A stretch of 15,064 bases of DNA from Bacillota bacterium. Lineage in GTDB: Bacteria; Bacillota_A; Clostridia; Peptostreptococcales; Anaerovoracaceae. Shown one piece after another: positions 14,054-15,064 of this stretch (the stretch's first letter is position 1; each line of letters opens with the position of its first letter). Under the pieces are notes generated by a model. That model was not told the DNA's origin and did no database searches. It saw only the letters and a program-made list of their open reading frames with translations. The stretch spans positions 1-15,064 of the forward strand of contig JAFRWH010000253.1 of NCBI GenBank assembly GCA_017438085.1, written 5' to 3'. The translations under genes and the position numbers were made by a program.

Positions 14054-14083
14054 ATTTTAGCACAGTTACTGTGCTGCTGTCAT
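14054..14083 (-). promoter_or_regulatory. Promoter of the DUF4139/nuclease operon
   Basis: Read on the minus strand, ATGACA (14083-14078) and TAAAAT (14059-14054) are separated by 18 nt. This gives a plausible sigma-A promoter about 34 nt upstream of the DUF4139 start codon. The spacer contains nearly all of a perfect palindrome, annotated separately. Confidence 0.55.
14059..14075. promoter_or_regulatory. Palindromic operator inside the DUF4139 promoter
   Basis: AGCACAG (14059-14065) and CTGTGCT (14069-14075) form a perfect 7-bp inverted repeat around TTA. It fills the space between the -35 and -10 boxes of the minus-strand promoter. A dimeric regulator bound there would block RNA polymerase, or twist the spacer if it is MerR-like. 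It does not resemble the two operators to its right, so a different regulator is implied. Confidence 0.5.
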
Positions 14084-14112
14084 TTTTTTAATTGTTTGAT
14101 CTCGGTTTAAAA

Positions 14113-14139
14113 AATTAACAGAACATTGTTCTTTTTATT
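14113..14139. promoter_or_regulatory. Operator copy 1, upstream of the hydrolase promoter
   Basis: AATTAACAGAA (14113-14123), a 5-nt centre and TTCTTTTTATT (14129-14139) have the same layout as operator copy 2. The left arm is identical, and 9 of 11 bases of the right arm match copy 2. The site ends one base before the -35 box. It also contains the exact short palindrome AGAACA-T-TGTTCT (14120-14132). Confidence 0.65.
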
Positions 14140-14140
14140 C

Positions 14141-14169
14141 TTGACAAGCCGCGTCTCTAATGGTAGATT
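14141..14169 (+). promoter_or_regulatory. Sigma-A promoter of the alpha/beta hydrolase gene
   Basis: A perfect TTGACA (14141-14146) is followed after exactly 17 nt by TAGATT (14164-14169). Transcription would start near 14176, inside operator copy 2, leaving a leader of about 40 nt. The promoter lies between two copies of one operator. Confidence 0.75.
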
Positions 14170-14198
14170 GAATTAACAGAACGATATTCTGTTAATTC
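14170..14198. promoter_or_regulatory. Operator copy 2, overlapping the hydrolase transcription start
   Basis: GAATTAACAGAA (14170-14181) and TTCTGTTAATTC (14187-14198) are perfect 12-bp inverted arms around CGATA. The site follows the -10 box directly and covers the expected start point, the classic location for a repressor such as a TetR- or MarR-family dimer. The ribosome binding site AAAGGAGGG begins at 14199, immediately after it. Confidence 0.75.
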
Positions 14199-14214
14199 AA
14201 AGGAGGGAATCACT

Positions 14215-15064
14215 ATGAAGAACATTAAAGACATGTTTCCTGTAGGCTACGAGAGCTTCCACGAAAACGAAAGCTTCAACTTTCAGCTGAACCGTTTCTA
14301 CTCCCAGGGCGTATTCGGAAGAGACGAGCTGATGGATATAGCAAAGCAGATCGATGGCTTTGAGACCTGGATCCCGCTGTTCATAAAGCTCGGAGAAGAA
14401 GCAGAAGCCGAAAGTCGGGGAAAAGAAGAAAGCGAAGCGAAGGCTCTGCTTCTTAAAGCCGCCACCTGTTTCCGCGCCGCTCAGTTCTACACCATAAGCG
14501 GAGAAAGGGACGCAGATGGCCGTTCCCTGAAGCACAACCTCTATGAACGCTGCAGGACTCTTTACGATGCATATTACGGAAGCTTCCCTCAGATAAAATA
14601 CGTTCAGATACCTTTTGGCAGCATCAAACTGCCTGTCTGGTATGCTCTTTCCGAAAATCCCAAAGGCAGCGTGCTTGTATGCGGCGGCTACGACAGCATC
14701 GCCCAGGAGTTCCTTGTGCTGCTGCTGTATTTACAGGAGCGAGGCTATAATGTATACTTTTTTGAAGGACCCGGTCAGGGGGAGGTGCTTATGCGCTATG
14801 ACGCACGCATGACACCTGAGTGGGAGCACTGCACGAGCGCGGTGCTGGACTGGTTCGGCCTCGATGATGTCAGCTTTATCGGCGTTTCCCTTGGCGGCTA
14901 CCTGGCGCCCAGAGCGGCTGCATATGACAGCCGCATCACCCGCCTTGTGATGTACGACATGATCTATGACTTTTACGGTTCCATCATCGGTAAAATGGGG
15001 GAGAAAAAGGGCCGTTTCTTCGACTGGATGGTGAGCCATCCGAAGAACATCATGTGGCGCTGGC
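14215..15064 (+). CDS. Alpha/beta hydrolase with helical N-terminal domain (3' end missing)
   Basis: The frame is open from the ATG at 14215 to the window end, giving 283 residues with no stop. Residues 1 to about 125 are charged and helical, and probably form a lid or dimerisation domain. The hydrolase core starts near 128 (VQIPFGSIKLPVWYAL). It shows an oxyanion-region strand SVLVCGGYDS (152-161), FFEGPGQGE (182-190) and the nucleophile elbow IGVSLGGYL (222-230), with Ser225 as nucleophile. This arrangement recalls FrsA/2,6-dihydropseudooxynicotine-hydrolase-like enzymes. The acid and His of the triad lie beyond the window. AAAGGAGGG (14199-14207) is a strong ribosome binding site 7 nt before the start. 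Expression is probably induced when a repressor leaves the twin operators, which suggests a response to a particular small molecule. Confidence 0.85.
   Translation, partial: MKNIKDMFPVGYESFHENESFNFQLNRFYSQGVFGRDELMDIAKQIDGFETWIPLFIKLGEEAEAESRGKEESEAKALLLKAATCFRAAQFYTISGERDADGRSLKHNLYERCRTLYDAYYGSFPQIKYVQIPFGSIKLPVWYALSENPKGSVLVCGGYDSIAQEFLVLLLYLQERGYNVYFFEGPGQGEVLMRYDARMTPEWEHCTSAVLDWFGLDDVSFIGVSLGGYLAPRAAAYDSRITRLVMYDMIYDFYGSIIGKMGEKKGRFFDWMVSHPKNIMWRW

Overview
The window looks like a GC-rich segment of an anaerobic Bacillota (Clostridia-type) chromosome. This is an inference from four things: strong AAGGAGG ribosome binding sites, frequent ATA, AGA and AGG codons despite a high GC content, a clostridial-style acyl-CoA dehydrogenase/EtfB/EtfA cluster, and cytosolic oxygen-sensitive enzymes with many iron-sulfur clusters. 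No genus can be named from the sequence alone.

Region 1 (1-8415, + strand) is one tightly packed run of seven genes with gaps of 15 nt or less. It begins inside a molybdopterin (bis-MGD type) oxidoreductase. Next come its four-cluster ferredoxin-like partner and an unusual protein that joins a small-molecule-kinase-like domain to a MobA-type molybdenum cofactor guanylyltransferase. A class I acyl-CoA transferase of the propionate CoA-transferase type, an acyl-CoA dehydrogenase, EtfB and EtfA follow. The second half has the parts list of an enoate-CoA reduction module (acryloyl-CoA reductase, or caffeate reduction of the Acetobacterium car type). The first half supplies a molybdenum redox enzyme and the last step of its cofactor synthesis.

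Region 2 (8416-8754) is a 339-nt non-coding interval. It holds a large perfect nested inverted repeat (8441-8570), a TATAAT box, and a hairpin-rich stretch that would form the leader of the next transcript.

Region 3 (8755-11775, + strand) is a three-gene operon: an AMP-forming acyl/aryl-CoA ligase, a YczE/YitT-like five- or six-helix membrane protein, and MTA/SAH nucleosidase. The ligase could prime the CoA-transferase of region 1 with a first CoA-ester, as CarB and CarA are thought to do in caffeate respiration.

Region 4 (11771-14020) starts with three short tandem repeats at a convergent junction. Two minus-strand genes follow: a membrane-anchored or secreted thermonuclease and a DUF4139-family protein with a coiled coil, a Met/Ala-rich insert and a C-terminal zinc ribbon.

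Region 5 (14021-15064) is a divergent control region. It has a well-formed sigma-A promoter bracketed by two copies of the same long operator, and a separate palindrome inside the opposite promoter. It drives an alpha/beta hydrolase that runs off the window end. No regulator gene, tRNA, rRNA, CRISPR or transposase gene is visible.

The most interesting elements are the coupled molybdoenzyme/CoA-transferase/ACAD/Etf operon, the kinase-MobA fusion, the unassigned structured element between the two operons, and the duplicated operator.
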